Shown in pieces: positions 32,585 to 43,996 of a stretch of DNA of 64,000 nucleotides. A program made the translations under genes and the position numbers. The notes beneath the pieces were generated by a model. The model had not been told where the DNA came from, made no database searches, and saw only the letters and a list, made by a program, of their open reading frames with translations. Source of the stretch: Rallus limicola (taxonomy: Eukaryota; Chordata; Aves; Gruiformes; Rallidae); contig JAKCOZ010000011.1 in assembly GCA_022605955.1 (NCBI GenBank), positions 2,476,537-2,540,536 on the forward strand, read 5' to 3'. Every line of letters begins with the position of its first letter. Positions within the stretch are counted from its first letter, which is position 1.

Positions 32585-33345
32585 ACTGGGAGTGTGGACA
32601 AGCCAGGGAACGATGTGTACGTACCATAAAAGGGGTGCACATACAAAAACCCCCTCCTGAGGCTGAGCCCACGTGAAATTATACTGGGTATAAGCATGCA
32701 AAGGGGGACTGGTGAGCAAGGGGCACTGCTCTGCAAAGGGGGCCGCTGAGCAAAGGGGCATGGCTGAGCAAGGGGTAGTGTTCTGCAAGGGGGGCTGCTG
32801 AGCATGGGGCACTGCTCTGCGAGGGGCACCCCTCACTGATCTTACACTGGGAGTAAGGGCACGGTCAAAGCTCTGCGGGCAGAGCTCAAGGAGCACGGAC
32901 AAACCAGGGGATGGTGCATATTTACTCTCAAGAGGGGTGTGCATCCAAAAACCCCTCCTGAGGCTGAGTCCACATGAAATTATATTGGGTATAAGCATGC
33001 AAAGGGGGCTGCTGAGCAAGGGGCACTGCTATGTGAGGGGGGTCGCTGAGCAAAGGGCACTGCTGAGCAAGGGGGACTGCTAAGCAAAGGGCACACCTCA
33101 CTGATCTTTACCTTACTGGGAGTAAGGACAGGGTCAAAGCTCCACAGGCAGAGCTCAAGGGGCGTGGACAAGCCAGGGGATGGTGCATGTGTACTCTTAG
33201 GAGGGGCACGCATCCAAAATCCCCTCCTGAGGCTGAGCCCACGTGAAACTACACTGGGTATAAGCGTGCAAGGGGCACTGCTGAGCAAGGGGCATACCTC
33301 ACCCATCTTTACCTTAACGGGAGTAAGGCCAGGGCTGAGCTCAAG
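32585..33345. repeat. Tandem array of ~270-300-bp units upstream of MSRA
   Basis: Three units start near 32598, 32899 and 33168 (GGACAARCCAGGG). Each contains CCCTCCTGAGGCTGAG, TGGGTATAAGC and a run of short GCTGAGCAAGGGGCACT sub-repeats of about 20-28 bp. Units differ mainly in the number of sub-repeats. Long open frames on the minus strand follow the repeat and are not genes. Confidence 0.85.
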
Positions 33346-33369
33346 GAAAGGGCAGCTTCTCCGGAGGGG

Positions 33370-33408
33370 CGGTGTGTATGTGTGTGTGTGGGTGTGTGTG
33401 TGTGTGGG
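33370..33408. repeat. GT microsatellite
   Basis: (GT)n interrupted by GTAT and GGGT. Such tracts can adopt Z-DNA. Confidence 0.85.
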
Positions 33409-33839
33409 GAGGGGAGAGAAGCACACGGCGGCAGCTAAGTCCTGAGCTAGGGTAGACCCGGGGGTCTCCGCACGTTTCCCGGCACACGGAGGCGTACACC
33501 CCCTCCAGAATCCGCAGCCCCCGGGGCGCCCCGGCTGTGGGAGATGGGACACACACAAACAGACACCCCCAGGACACCCCCCCGGGGAGCAGCGGCCGCC
33601 CCCCACCCCGTGTCACCCCGCTGGGGAGAGGCGCCCCCTAGTGCCCGGGCCCGGCGCTGCGCTCCGCTCCGCAGGGGGCGGGACTCGGGCCTCGCGCCCC
33701 GTCGCGCGCCGCCCTCCCGCCGCCGCCGGTCCCAAGGGCCAGCGCGCGCCGGGCCGTTCACCCCTCCCCGCGCCCTGTCCGCCCCCCCCACCCCTCACCC
33801 GCCCTGACCCCCGCCACCGTCCGACTCCCTTTCGGGGTG

Positions 33840-33969
33840 ATGCCCACAGCGCCGCGGCGCCTCTTCCTCGCGCTCTGCGGCTCCACCTTCAGGATGGGCG
33901 ACTCGACCTCTCGGCTGCCGCAAAAGGAAGAAGCGCTCCCCGGCCGAAACCAGCGCATCTCGGTGGCAG
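33840..33969 (+). CDS. MSRA: Methionine sulfoxide reductase A, first coding exon (partial gene)
   Basis: MsrA reduces methionine-S-sulfoxide in proteins back to methionine, in mitochondria and cytosol. This exon encodes 43 residues plus one base and ends at a GT donor (GTGGCAG|GTAGGG), phase 1. Residues 1-18 form an Arg-containing, hydrophobic mitochondrial leader. Met19 begins MGDSTSRLPQKEEALPGR, which matches the conserved mammalian start (MGDSAS...EEALPGR in mouse). The catalytic GCFWG motif lies in later exons, and I find none of these up to 64000, consistent with the very long intron 1 known in mammals. The first ATG (33840) has a G at -3 but C at +4. The second (33894) has A at -3 and G at +4, so both forms may be made from one mRNA. 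Confidence 0.86.
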
Positions 33970-34100
33970 GTAGGGACGACCCCAGCCCGCTCCCCCTTCT
34001 CCCCGCTCAGCCCCGCGGCCCGCCCCGGTAGCGGGGGATGGGAAACGGCCACGGCTTGACCGAGGGAGGCGGTGCTGCTCCCTCAGGTGGGGGGGGGCAG

Positions 34101-34112
34101 CGCGCATGCGCG
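34101..34112. promoter_or_regulatory. NRF1-type palindrome 1
   Basis: CGCGCATGCGCG contains the full NRF1 consensus GCGCATGCGC, 132 bp after the MSRA donor site. Confidence 0.7.
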
Positions 34113-34168
34113 CAGCCCTCCGAGCGGGGCGGGAGGAGCTCGCTGTGCCGCCTGCGCACAGGGCTGTA

Positions 34169-34178
34169 GCGCATGCGC
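34169..34178. promoter_or_regulatory. NRF1-type palindrome 2
   Basis: A second exact GCGCATGCGC, 67 bp from the first. A half-like CTGCGCA lies between them (34152-34158). Confidence 0.7.
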
Positions 34179-34290
34179 GATGTGGAGGGTGGTGGTGGGG
34201 TGTGTGTGAAAGGGCGGCTGTGGTCCAGCCGCGAGGGGTGTGTGGGGAGCCTGGGGGTCCTTCGGGAGAGGTCCCGTGTCGCAGGGTTGC

Positions 34291-35386
34291 TGCACAATGA
34301 AGTCTCCTGGCTTTCCTGTCGTAAGAACAGGAGCTAGTGGACTGCTAAGGCAGCTGATAAGCACATACGTACCTGTTGTTTCTCCTGGCCATGTGTGGCT
34401 ATCCTGTTCTGTTCTTAGCCCAAATCGGCCTGTCTGGGGTTTAAAACTGTTCTTCCCAGCCCTTGCTTTTCCCCTTAGGTAGTAATACCTCAACATAATA
34501 CCTAGGCATGACAGGGATGTTCTAACCCTAATGTTTGCAAAGTGTTTTAAAGTTGGTAGCAATTCTTTAAGTCACTAGCCAGTACTCTCCTTGATTTCAG
34601 TAAATGTGTGCTGTCAGTAAATTTGCTTAATGGAATTAAGATATTTTGCCTTCTGTCAGCCCTCCTAGGAAGTGAAAATGTGAGATGCCATCTTCTTTAG
34701 GTAGGAAATACAGTGGCATCTAGGTGCCCTAACATGTGGTCGTTCTCCCACAGGATGTATTTATATCCAGGTACCAGTCTGTCAGCTTAAAAAACACTTA
34801 AACACATAAGGTATGTAAATGCTAGTGGGAGAATAATAAATGGATGGTGGCATAAACCCAGGGAAAGAAGTGCTGGAGAGCACAGTAAGATGTTGCATTG
34901 TATTGATAGTGGGTAAAATGCTAGAGGTAGCAAGAAGTTAGTGGTGAAATTAAAGATGTGAGGAAGACTACTACATCTGGTGTGGAGGATGTGTAGTCAG
35001 ATGAGTGTTGCAGAGATAGGGTTGATGTCAGTAGGGCACTGAACTCAAGATACAATACCAAGAGTAGTGTGCCTAGATTAAAGTAGCACCTTCATGTTGC
35101 TAGCTGATACAAGTCTGGACAGAAGATACATTAGACCTGTGTTATGCTCTATAACTCCATGGGTAGAATAATTTTGTGCTGCTGAACAAAAAGTGTCCTC
35201 AGAAGGTCAAATAGGACATTTTTAAAAATTCTGTGACTGAACATGGTATTGTGTACTTAATAACAGCATGGACACCAGTGTTCTATGAAAATAAAGATGT
35301 AAACTGCTTTCAGAAACTGACAATTTAAATTTTAACGTTGTGTGACATTTACTCAGCAACAACTCTTTTGTGTAAATTGCTCTTAG
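34291..35386. other. Intronic sequence, nothing recognised
   Basis: CpG-poor sequence after the island, without repeats that I recognise. Confidence 0.45.
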
Positions 35387-37340
35387 ACTGCAGAATCAGA
35401 GGAGCGTTGGTTGGAAGGGCGCTCCAGTTCACCCCCTGTGCCAATGCTGCACTGCCTTCTTCTCAGAGTTTTTCCTCATGTCTGATACAAACCTCTTAAG
35501 GCACAGGTGGGGTGCTGCCCTTTCTGATGCTAACTGGTGCTCTTGATTTGCCTGAGATGTCATTCACACTCCCTATTAAACTGCTGTAAAATTGCCCCTC
35601 TGTTTACCCGTCACTGCCTGAAAAACGCTCCCAGCTTCTGGGAGCTCTGTAGCTTTGTGGGCTGTAGGCCACTGATCAGCTTTACCATTGACCTTGTAGA
35701 TCCTTGCCCTTTTATTTATGTCTCTCTTGATCTCAGGACCCCGAACTGGATGTGGTATTTCAGGTGAATTATTACCAGTACAGCATAGAGAGTGTTTTCT
35801 CCTTACTCCTCTGTCCATGCTCCTTGTAACGCATCCCAGTACACAGTTTGCTTTATCTGCAGTGAAAGCACATTCCTAGCTCATATTTAACCTGGAACCC
35901 AGCATAACCATGGGTCCCTTCCAGCAGGAATGAGATTATCTTGCACTGGTGCAGAACTTTCACTTCTCCTTGTTGACCTTCATGAAGTTTCTGTTGGTGT
36001 AGACCTGGAATTTTTCAAGGTCTCACCGGACTAGAAGCTCTGTTGTTTGGCACATCCGTTCTCCCTCTCTGTTTAGCGTTGCCCTCAAATTTGCTGAGCG
36101 TGTTTTCTGTCACATCATTCATGTTACTGTTTAAGATATTGAATGATATTGTCCCCAGCATCAGCCCCTGGGGTAACCTGCTGCACGCTAGACATAGAGA
36201 TATTGATCGCTGCCTTGTGAGCCTGGTGGTCCTGCCAATTTTTGACGTGTCTAGTGCCTAGCAGTCTGTTCTTCAGCCAGTACTTTCTCAGCTTCCAAAT
36301 GCAAATGCTGTAAGAGATGGTGTCAGAAGCCCTGCTAAAGTCAACATGCATTACATCCACTGCTTTGCCCTCATCTGCATAGCCAATCATTTTGTCATAA
36401 AGCCAACCCAGCCAGTCAAGCATGATTTGCCTTTGGTAAATGTGTTGACTATTCCTGATTACTTTCCTGTTCTCTTTGTGTTTGGAAATGATTTCTGAGG
36501 ACATTCTCCGTGATCTGCCCTGGGACTGAGTCAACGCTGAGCATTCTACAGTTCCTCAGCCCTCTTCTTGCCTTCCTTAAAACTGGCTGTTACTGTAGCC
36601 CATTTCTAGTAATCAGAGATCTCATCAGGATTTTTCGAGGTATCTTTATATCTGGATTCCTCACTGTGTTCCGATGTCATGCCAGCGAGCTTCCTCGGCA
36701 GTCCTGGAAAAACTCCACCATTTTTCCCCACATTGCTGCTTTTCTTTGTGCCAGTGCCAGTGCATGCTGAGGTTTTGGAGCAATCATTCCAAAGATTTAG
36801 ACAAAAGAGGTTTTGAGTTCTTTAGTCTTTCTGGTACTAGTTCTAGCGTGTCTTCCATATTCATCAGTATACCCAGATTTTCTCAGAGCTTCTTTTTACT
36901 CCTGTAATTCCTTATTACTGTTTTAACTCCAGCTTTAGCATTTTTGATTTTGTGCCTAAATGCCTAGGCAAGGGGTTTTATATCCCTCCTTTCTTGCTCA
37001 TTATTTTTTCGACTTCTTGTATGCTCTTTCTTTGCATTTGGGTTCATTAAGCAGCTCTGTGCTTTTGATGCATCTCCCAGTTTTTCTGCATGGTGTTTTG
37101 TTCTTCAGCTCTCTTGGAAAGCGTTTTTGGCAAAATTCAGACCACTCTGAAGGGCAGTTTCTCCCTTTGAGAGTCTCTCAGGGCATCTACCCAGCAATTC
37201 CCTAAGTAAGCTGGAGTGAGCTCTGAAAGTCCAAAATGCTAAATTTACTGTTAACCTTTCTGGCCCTCCTTTGGATCCTGAACTTCATCAACCTGTGGTC
37301 AGAGAGCTGCAGTGCCACCAGTTCTTCCCTGCTTCTGAAC
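35387..37340 (-). mobile_element. Old, long CR1 copy including ORF2 reverse-transcriptase region
   Basis: The reversed order fits CR1: a degraded 3' part (35387-35480), then AAATTTGCTGAGCGTG, CATCAGCCCCTGGGGTAAC, CAGTCTGTTCTTCAGCCAG and GGTGTCAGAAGCCCTGCTAAAG. Beyond about 36630 similarity weakens and the 5' limit is uncertain. Confidence 0.7.
36124..36534 (-). pseudogene. Degenerate CR1 ORF2 reverse-transcriptase fragment
   Basis: The 136-codon frame includes DEGKAVDVMHVDFSRASDT (residues 54-72), matching CR1 RT motif A with its catalytic Asp, followed by VKNW and INISMSS, which also belong to this domain. The flanks are out of frame or stopped, so it is a dead remnant. Confidence 0.8.
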
Positions 37341-37344
37341 ACTG

Positions 37345-37945
37345 GTTGCAGAATCTCAGACTGGTGGGAGTTGGAAGGCACCTCTGAAGATCATCTACTC
37401 TAACCCCCTGTTAAAGCAGGGTCACCTCAAGTAGGTTGCATGGGACTGTGTCCAGGTGGGTTTGGGATCTCCCCAGAGAAGGAGACTTCTCAGCCTCTCT
37501 GGGCAGCCTGTCCCAGGGCTTGGGCACCCGCAGAGGGAGGAAGCTTTTCCTCCTGTTGGGATTGACTTTCCCGTGTTCCAGTTTGTACCATTGCCCCTTG
37601 TGCTGTCACTGGGCACCACTTGAGAAGAATCCAGCCCCATCTTCTGGACACCCCCTTTAGCTATTGATCAGCATTGAGGAAATCCCCTCTCAGTCTTCTC
37701 CGGGCCAACCAGCCCCAGCTCTCTCAGCCTTTCCTCCTAGCAGAGATGCTACAGGCCTCTCATCATCCTCATGTCATCCTCTGGACTCTGTACAGTAGCT
37801 TGCTGTCTGTCTTGAACTGGGGATCCCAGAACTGAACAGTTTCCCAGCTGTGGCCTCAGAAGGGCAGAGCAGAGGGGGAATAGAACCTCCCCCAACCTGC
37901 TGGCCATGCTCTTCCCAATGCCCCCCAGGATACCATTGTGTCAAG
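37345..37945 (-). mobile_element. CR1 LINE 3' part
   Basis: GCAGAATCTCAGACTGGTGGGAGTTGG, CCCAGAGAAGGAGACTTCTCAG and CCAGCTGTGGCCTCAGAAGG define a moderately diverged copy, separate from the older one just before it. Confidence 0.85.
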
Positions 37946-39194
37946 TAACACCTTTCCTCTGCAGACTCACCTGTGTTCCTGGCAGAGGGATTTAGGTTGT
38001 GACATGCCTATTTGCAGTGGGCTAACTTTTTTGAGGCAGTAAAGGTACAACTCATGGGTAGACAGTCTTACAATTGTTTAAACCTATTAAGCCTCTTAGC
38101 TTTATAGTTAAATAGAGCAATAATTACTGATGTGGAGGAGGTCACAGTGAATTTTAGTCTGACCTTCTGTATAAAAAAAGAACACCAGCATTTCCAGGAA
38201 TTAATTCTTGCTTTTATTAGCTCATGCTCTTTGAAGAAAACATTGATTAAAAATGTCATTTGACAGAGAATCTGTGGCAAAATCTGAGAAATTTTTTCCA
38301 GCATTCCATAACTCTCCATTAATAAGGAGCATATTTTGAATCACTTTGGTTTCTACTTCTGACCATTGCAGTACAGTTTTCTTCCTGAAGATGAGAAGCA
38401 TGGTTCTATATGCTTTCTGGATTTCATGAAAATCATTTGGATCATAATTAAATTGCTGGTTAATCTGTTCTTTTAAAAATGTGAAGACTTCACCCAGACA
38501 TAACCCAAGCAAAGTGAATTGTTATTGTCAGCAGAAGGCGCTTTTTTCAATTATTTATTAATTTTGGTTTCTTTTCTTGGAATTGTCATTAATTTCTTAG
38601 GGTCTCCCTTAAGTTTTGGATATTGGAAATAGAGACTGGATTTTACTAGTGATAGTATCATCTGCTGTCTTGTTCATGCTCATATTTTTCTGTTGATGAA
38701 TCAAAGGGTAACTGACATTTTGGGTTAAAGTGTTGCACTAGGAGCATTTGTGATCATCTCCTGTCTACCTGAGAGCTGGTATCGTGTCTGATTCTATTTT
38801 TAACTTCATGCACTTGCTTCCACTATTTGATTTGATTCCAAGTCTGTATATTTTACATTAAATTCATACAACAGTGAATTTCATTTTTATGTGGAATCAG
38901 CACTTCAACTTGACATACTGAACTCAAGACAAACTTGCACTGAATGTTTTTGCTGAGACATCTGGAGGAGAATGTGGATCATGAGCATCAGCAATGGAGA
39001 TTTTGATAGGCTTCTAGTCTCACCCTCATCATTTTATCACTGTCATCTTCAGATGTAGGAGGAATATTTCAGCTTAGTTGCCTTGATATTGCTAAGACAA
39101 ATATGTAGCTTTTGAGTGAAGTGGTAGTGGTGCCTAAATTCTTTTAAGCTGGGCCATGGTGCTCAGGGGGATCTGACTGGTGCATGTAAGTAAA
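37946..39194. other. Intronic sequence, nothing recognised
   Basis: A 96-codon minus-strand frame at 38222-38512 has a natural-looking composition but no family that I recognise. I leave it uncalled. Confidence 0.4.
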
Positions 39195-39565
39195 TGATGG
39201 AAAGGAGTAAAGGAGATGGAGACAGACTCTTCTCAGCAGTGTCCCACGGATGGGTAAGCAGCAACAGGCACAAACTGAAACACAGGAAATTCCATTTAAA
39301 CATAAGAATAAATCTGGGTTTGTTTTTTCCCCTGAGGTTGGTTGAACAGTGGAACATTTTGTCCACAGGTGTTGCAACTTCCCCATCCTTGGAGACAGTC
39401 AAAACATGGTAGGACACGGTACTGAGTGACCTGCTTTAGCTGACCTGGCTCTGAGCAGGGACATAGACTAGGCCTGTCCAGAGGCCTGTCCAACTTCAGC
39501 TGTGCTGTGACTCTGTAGATCCCCAAAGCTGTAACTGTGATGGTAGCAGTAATGTTCATCTTCTC
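39195..39565 (+). mobile_element. CR1 LINE 3' part, diverged
   Basis: GGAGACAGACTCTTCTCAGCAGTG, GCACAAACTGAAACACAGGAAATTCC and CCTTGGAGACAGTCAAAAC follow the CR1 order. The tail is lost. Confidence 0.75.
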
Positions 39566-39869
39566 TAGGATACTCTGACGGTTATAGAATTCCCTCAGGA
39601 TCCTGGTGATTGTCTTCTGTTGGGATACTGATAAGCAGATCTATCAAAATAACCAGCCAAAGTGTACCTGGGATGATGATACTTCTTTAAATGACTGCAG
39701 GAGGCTGGAGCCAGACCTCAAGTCTCTTTTGGCCACACTTCTTTTGCATTTCTGCATGTACAACAGTCTGATCCACTGCAGAATGGGGTGTGCTGTCAGA
39801 TTTGCAGGACAATCTGAAGGTGCTTCTGAAATGTGTTTCAGTTTTCACCAGGCTGAGTGGGGGTATGTC
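39566..39869. other. Intronic spacer
   Basis: Nothing recognised in about 300 bp. Confidence 0.4.
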
Positions 39870-40553
39870 AGCTGAGAGGGATTTGGGGGATCTTGGTTGA
39901 CAGCAAGTTAACCCATGATCCAGCAGCATGCCCAGGCAGCCAGGAGGGCCAACTGCAACCTGGGGTGCATCACACACAGCATGGCCAGGGGAGGGATTGT
40001 CCTGCTCTGCACTGTGCTGGGGCAGCCTCACCTTGAGTCCTGGGGGCAGGTTTGGGCACCACAGTATGAGAGGGACAGGGAACTATTGGAGAGTGTCCAG
40101 AGGAGGGCAGTGAGGATAGGGAAGGGTCTGGAGAGGAAGGCTTACAAGGAGAGGCTGAAGTCCCTGGGGTTATTCAGCCTGGAGAAGAGGAGGCTGAGGA
40201 CAGACCTCATGGGGTCTGTAGCTTCCTGATGAGGGGAGCAAAGGGGCAGCACTGATCTCTCTCCTTTCTTTGGGGACCAGGGATAGAACCCGAGGGAACA
40301 GCAGGAAGCTGCACCAGGGGAGGTTTAGGCTGGATGTTAGGAAGAGGTTCTGTACTGAGTGGGGGGTCAGGCACTGGCACAGGTCCCCCAGGGAAGGGGT
40401 CACAGCCCCGAACTGGGCTGAGGTGAAGAAGCATCTGGAGGATGCCCTCAGTGCCATCTCTGACTTGGCTGGGCCTGTGTGGAGCCAGGAGTTGGACTCA
40501 ATGGGCCTTATGAGTCTCTTCTATGATTCTGTAGTTCTGTATGATTCTGTGTA
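39870..40553 (+). mobile_element. CR1 LINE, longer 3' part
   Basis: GGATCTTGGTTGACAGCAAG, GGCAGCCAGGAGGGCCAACTG, TATTCAGCCTGGAGAAGAGGAGG, then the tail TATGATTCTGTAGTTCTGTATGATTCTGTG. Confidence 0.92.
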
Positions 40554-41148
40554 CAGAAGTTCTACAGCAGTGACCTCTTGCTTTTCCTTCTGAGACACAC
40601 TTCTTTGATTAAATTTATGCAGAATGGTATGCAGGTATTTTACATGAATTGCTTTACTCTGCCTGTTCTGTCCCCTGCCTGCTGAAGTAGCACTTGCCTT
40701 TCACAGTGTGTAGACAGATTGGATTCCACCCCAATTGACTCTGTGTGAGGAATAGTATACCTGATATTCTTACAGGGACTTTATTTCCCAAGAGATTTTT
40801 AAATGAGATGATTTTAGGTATCATATGTCCCATTAGGACTTGATTAGTTGGTTTCTAGTGTTGCATTTAGTTGGGTGTCTTTTGAAGCTTAACAATTTCC
40901 AAGCACAAAGAACACTGAGAAACAGAAATAACCCTTTAAATGTTTTTGCTTCTATACCTGTCTCTTTTAGTGGAATTTCTGCCCACGCTGATATCTTTTA
41001 ACCAATCTTGTAGCACCAAACAGAAATTATTATGGCCAAACTAGTGGTCTGTTCTCCAGTACTTTAATTTTTCTCATCCCATGCCCTTGGAGTAGGTGGC
41101 CAGACTCATTGAACAGTGCTAAGGCTAAAAGACCATAATTTTTCTTAT
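40554..41148. other. Intronic sequence, nothing recognised
   Basis: No repeat or exon signal seen. Confidence 0.4.
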
Positions 41149-41612
41149 CACAGAATCACAGAAGGTTAGGAGTTGGAAGGGACCTTGAAAGATCATCTAG
41201 TCCAACCCCCCTGCCAGAGCAGGATCACCCAGACTAAATCCCACAAGAACATGTCCAGGTGGGTTTGAAGGTCTCCAGAGAAGGAGACTCCACAACCTCT
41301 CTGGGCAGCCTGGCCCAGCGCTCTGTCACCCTCACAGGGACGAAGTTCCTCCTGACATTCCCATGGAGCTTCCTCTGCTCCAGCTGCACCCGCTGCCCCT
41401 TGTCCTGTCTCTGCCATCCCTAAGCAGAGCCTGGCTCCATCCTCCTGACTCTCACCCTTTACATATTGTTAAACATTAATGAGGTCACCCCTCAGTCTCC
41501 TCTTCTCCAGGCTAAAGAGGCCCAGCTCCCTCAGCCTCTCCTCATAAGGAACGAGTTCCACTCCATCACCTTGTCAGCCCTGCGCTGGGCTCTTTCAAGG
41601 AGTTTATGCATG
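41149..41612 (-). mobile_element. CR1 LINE 3' part
   Basis: TCACAGAATCACAGAAGGTTAGG, CAGAGAAGGAGACTCCACAACC, GTCTCCTCTTCTCCAGGCTAAAG. Confidence 0.92.
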
Positions 41613-42338
41613 TTCATGGCCTGGTATGAAAACTTCCCAATGGAATTTGATCCTTGTGGGATCATCCAGTAATTTTCTCGACAGTTAGTCAATGTGTTGT
41701 CCTTAAATTATGCTGACTTGGAATGGTACAGGGCATTGCTCTGACAAAGCAGACAGGGTATCACTGAGCTATGATCATTGAGTAACTTACTCTTACATCA
41801 TCAGTACTTCCCTGCCAAGGGTGAGTGGTAAAAGGGAGAACTGCTGAATGGGACAGCCTGATCTCTTGGTGAATTAGTATGTCATGGAAATCTCCACCTG
41901 CTCACAGCCTCTTTGTACTGTACAGAATTTGGGGGGAAAAAATCTAGTACCTTATGCTTATTTTGTGCCTAAATATGTATGAGGTGTTAGGTCGAGAAGT
42001 TTTAAACAGATTTTCCCTGATATCCTGACAGTTTGCTGGCTTGTGCAAGGCACAAGATTTTGCAATAGAATTGCAAACTGAAACCCAAGTTTAGTGTTTT
42101 CTAAGATGTTTTTTCAGTAGAATATAAGGAATAAAATGAAAATGAGTTGATTTTTTTTTCTTTAATCATTAAAATTTTGTTAATCATGGGCAAATATAAA
42201 ACTTTAAGACATGAATTTAATATCAGAATATTGTCGGCCTAAAATAGGGATTCTTGAGTCAGATTATGCCTCAGAACAAAGCCTACAAAGGAAATAGAAT
42301 TTATTTAAAGGTTTAGAAGGATTAGTCTCTTAAAGTTT
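41613..42338. other. Intronic sequence, nothing recognised
   Basis: AT-rich, without recognised features. Confidence 0.4.
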
Positions 42339-42548
42339 TTACAGAATCACGAGGTTGGAAAACACCTTTAAGATCACCGAGTCCAACCGTTCCTGTCCTA
42401 TGCTAAACCATATCCCTCATTTACCCATCTGTTAAACACACCCAGGGTTGGGGACTCAGCCCCTTTCCTGGGCAGCCTGTTCCACATCCCCACAGCTCTT
42501 TCAGTGAAGAACTTTTTCCTAACATCTAATCTGAACCTGATTCCACCT
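42339..42548 (-). mobile_element. CR1 LINE 3' end
   Basis: CAGAATCACGAGGTTGGAAAACACC to CTAACATCTAATCTGAACC. Same subfamily as 18529-18700. Confidence 0.9.
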
Positions 42549-43021
42549 GATTTCCACCGCTTTATTTACCTGATGTAGTGTTTTACATAAAGAATTAACT
42601 AGTTACCCATTTTTACTGAAATTGATATGGAATATGGGCCAAAAATGTCATGATCTGACTTGCACTGAAGTACAGTTCAGGAGCATGTTGAATAACAATG
42701 TCATATATGGTCTAGCATTTCTCAAATTTCAATTTACCTTTCTAATTCAGAAGAGTTAATTAAGTATTTTTTCATTCTAAGAGATGGTCTTTGCCTCAAA
42801 TACACTCAAGCCATCAATTTCCATAAATTATTAAATTTCATTACAATTTCCCTGTGTATGCCAAGATTCAGAGCAGAGCAGAGTAGGTTTCTTTACAGAA
42901 GAAACTCACCCCCAGTAATCGTTTATTACGATAACTTTTAAAATTGGTGGTTGCAGCATCTTTACAGGCACATGTCAGAAGGATTTGCCTTGAAATCTTG
43001 CCTGTAATAACATGTCATGGC
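42549..43021. other. Intronic sequence, nothing recognised
   Basis: AT-rich spacer before the polypyrimidine tract. Confidence 0.4.
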
Positions 43022-43996
43022 TTTTTATTGGCTTTTTCTTTTCCTCTTTCTTTTTTCCTCTTTTTCTTTTTTCCTCTTTTTCTTTTTTCCTCTTTTTCTT
43101 TTTTCCTCTTTTTCTTTTTTCCTTTTTCTTTTTTCCTCTTTTTCTTTTTTCCTCTTTTTCTTTTTTCCTCTTTTTCTTTTTTCCTCTTTTTCTTTTTTCC
43201 TCTCTTTCTTTTTTCCTCTCTTTCTTTTTTCCTCTCTTTCTTTTTTCCTCTCTTTCTTTTTTCCTCTCTTTCTTTTTTCCTCTCTTTCTTTTTTCCTCTC
43301 TTTCTTTTTTCCTCTCTTTCTTTTTTCCTCTCTTTCTTTTTTCCTCTCTTTCTTTTTTCCTCTCTTTCTTTTTTCCTCTTTTTCTTTTTTCCTCTTTTTC
43401 TTTTTTCCTCTTTTTCTTTTTTCCTCCCTTTCTTTTTTCCTCCCTTTCTTTTTTCCTCCCTTTCTTTTTTCCTCCCTTTCTTTTTTCCTCTTTTTCTTTT
43501 TTCCTCTTTTTCTTTTTTCCTCTTTTTCTTTTTTCCTCTTTTTCTTTTTTCCTCTTTTTCTTTTTTCCTCTTTTTCTTTTTTCCTCTTTTTCTTTTTTCC
43601 TCTTTTTCTTTTTTCCTCTTTTTCTTTTTTCCTCTTTTTCTTTTTTCCTCTTTTTCTTTTTTCCTCTTTTTCTTTTTTCCTCTTTTTCTTTTTTCCTCTT
43701 TTTCTTTTTTCCTCTTTTTCTTTTTTCCTCTTTTTCTTTTTTCCTCTTTTTCTTTTTTCCTCTTTTTCTTTTTTCCTCCTTCTCTTCTCTTCTCTTCTCT
43801 TCTCTTCTCTTCTCTTCTCTTCTCTTCTCTTCTCTTCTCTTCTCTTCTCTTCTCTTCTCTTCTCTTCTCTTCTCTTCTCTTCTCTTCTCTTCTCTTCTCT
43901 TCTCTTCTCTTCTCTTCTCTTCTCCCCCTTTTCCCCTTTTCCCCTTTTCCCCTTTTCCCCTTTTCCCCCTTTTCCCCTTTTCCCCTTTTCCCCTTG
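43022..43996. repeat. ~975-bp polypyrimidine tract of three nested tandem repeats
   Basis: On the plus strand only C and T occur from about 43037 to 43995. The first part is a 16-bp unit, CCTCTTTTTCTTTTTT, with homogenised variant blocks CCTCTCTTTCTTTTTT (about 43197-43375) and CCTCCCTTTCTTTTTT (about 43422-43490). Next comes a CTTCT pentamer repeated about 27 times (43782-43922), then CCCCTTTT units (43923-43995). Both strands give frames over 330 codons because the pattern contains no stop. They encode Phe/Leu/Ser or Lys/Arg/Glu repeats and are not genes. Confidence 0.95.

Larger units (their letters stand above)
33460..34290 (+). promoter_or_regulatory. MSRA: CpG-island promoter of MSRA
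   Basis: CpG dinucleotides become dense from about 33460 to 34290, in contrast to the CpG-poor surroundings. GC boxes are visible (GGGGGCGGGAC near 33675, GGGGCGGG near 34124) and there is no clear TATA box. The island surrounds the first coding exon, as expected for a broadly expressed vertebrate gene. The transcription start cannot be fixed from sequence. Antisense transcription is possible. Confidence 0.85.

Noticed and set aside
32465..33606. Overlapping minus-strand frames up to 208 codons
   Set aside because: They cross the tandem array and the CpG island, with repeat-driven composition and no domain.
1..33800. miR-124 gene, which lies upstream of MSRA in mammals
   Set aside because: The mature sequence or its complement was not found by reading. 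It may lie further upstream.
38222..38512. 96-codon minus-strand frame with natural-looking composition
   Set aside because: No recognised family, no splice context that I can support, and no conservation evidence available.
43022..43996. CRISPR-like regular repeats
   Set aside because: The units are contiguous, without unique spacers, and the genome is eukaryotic.
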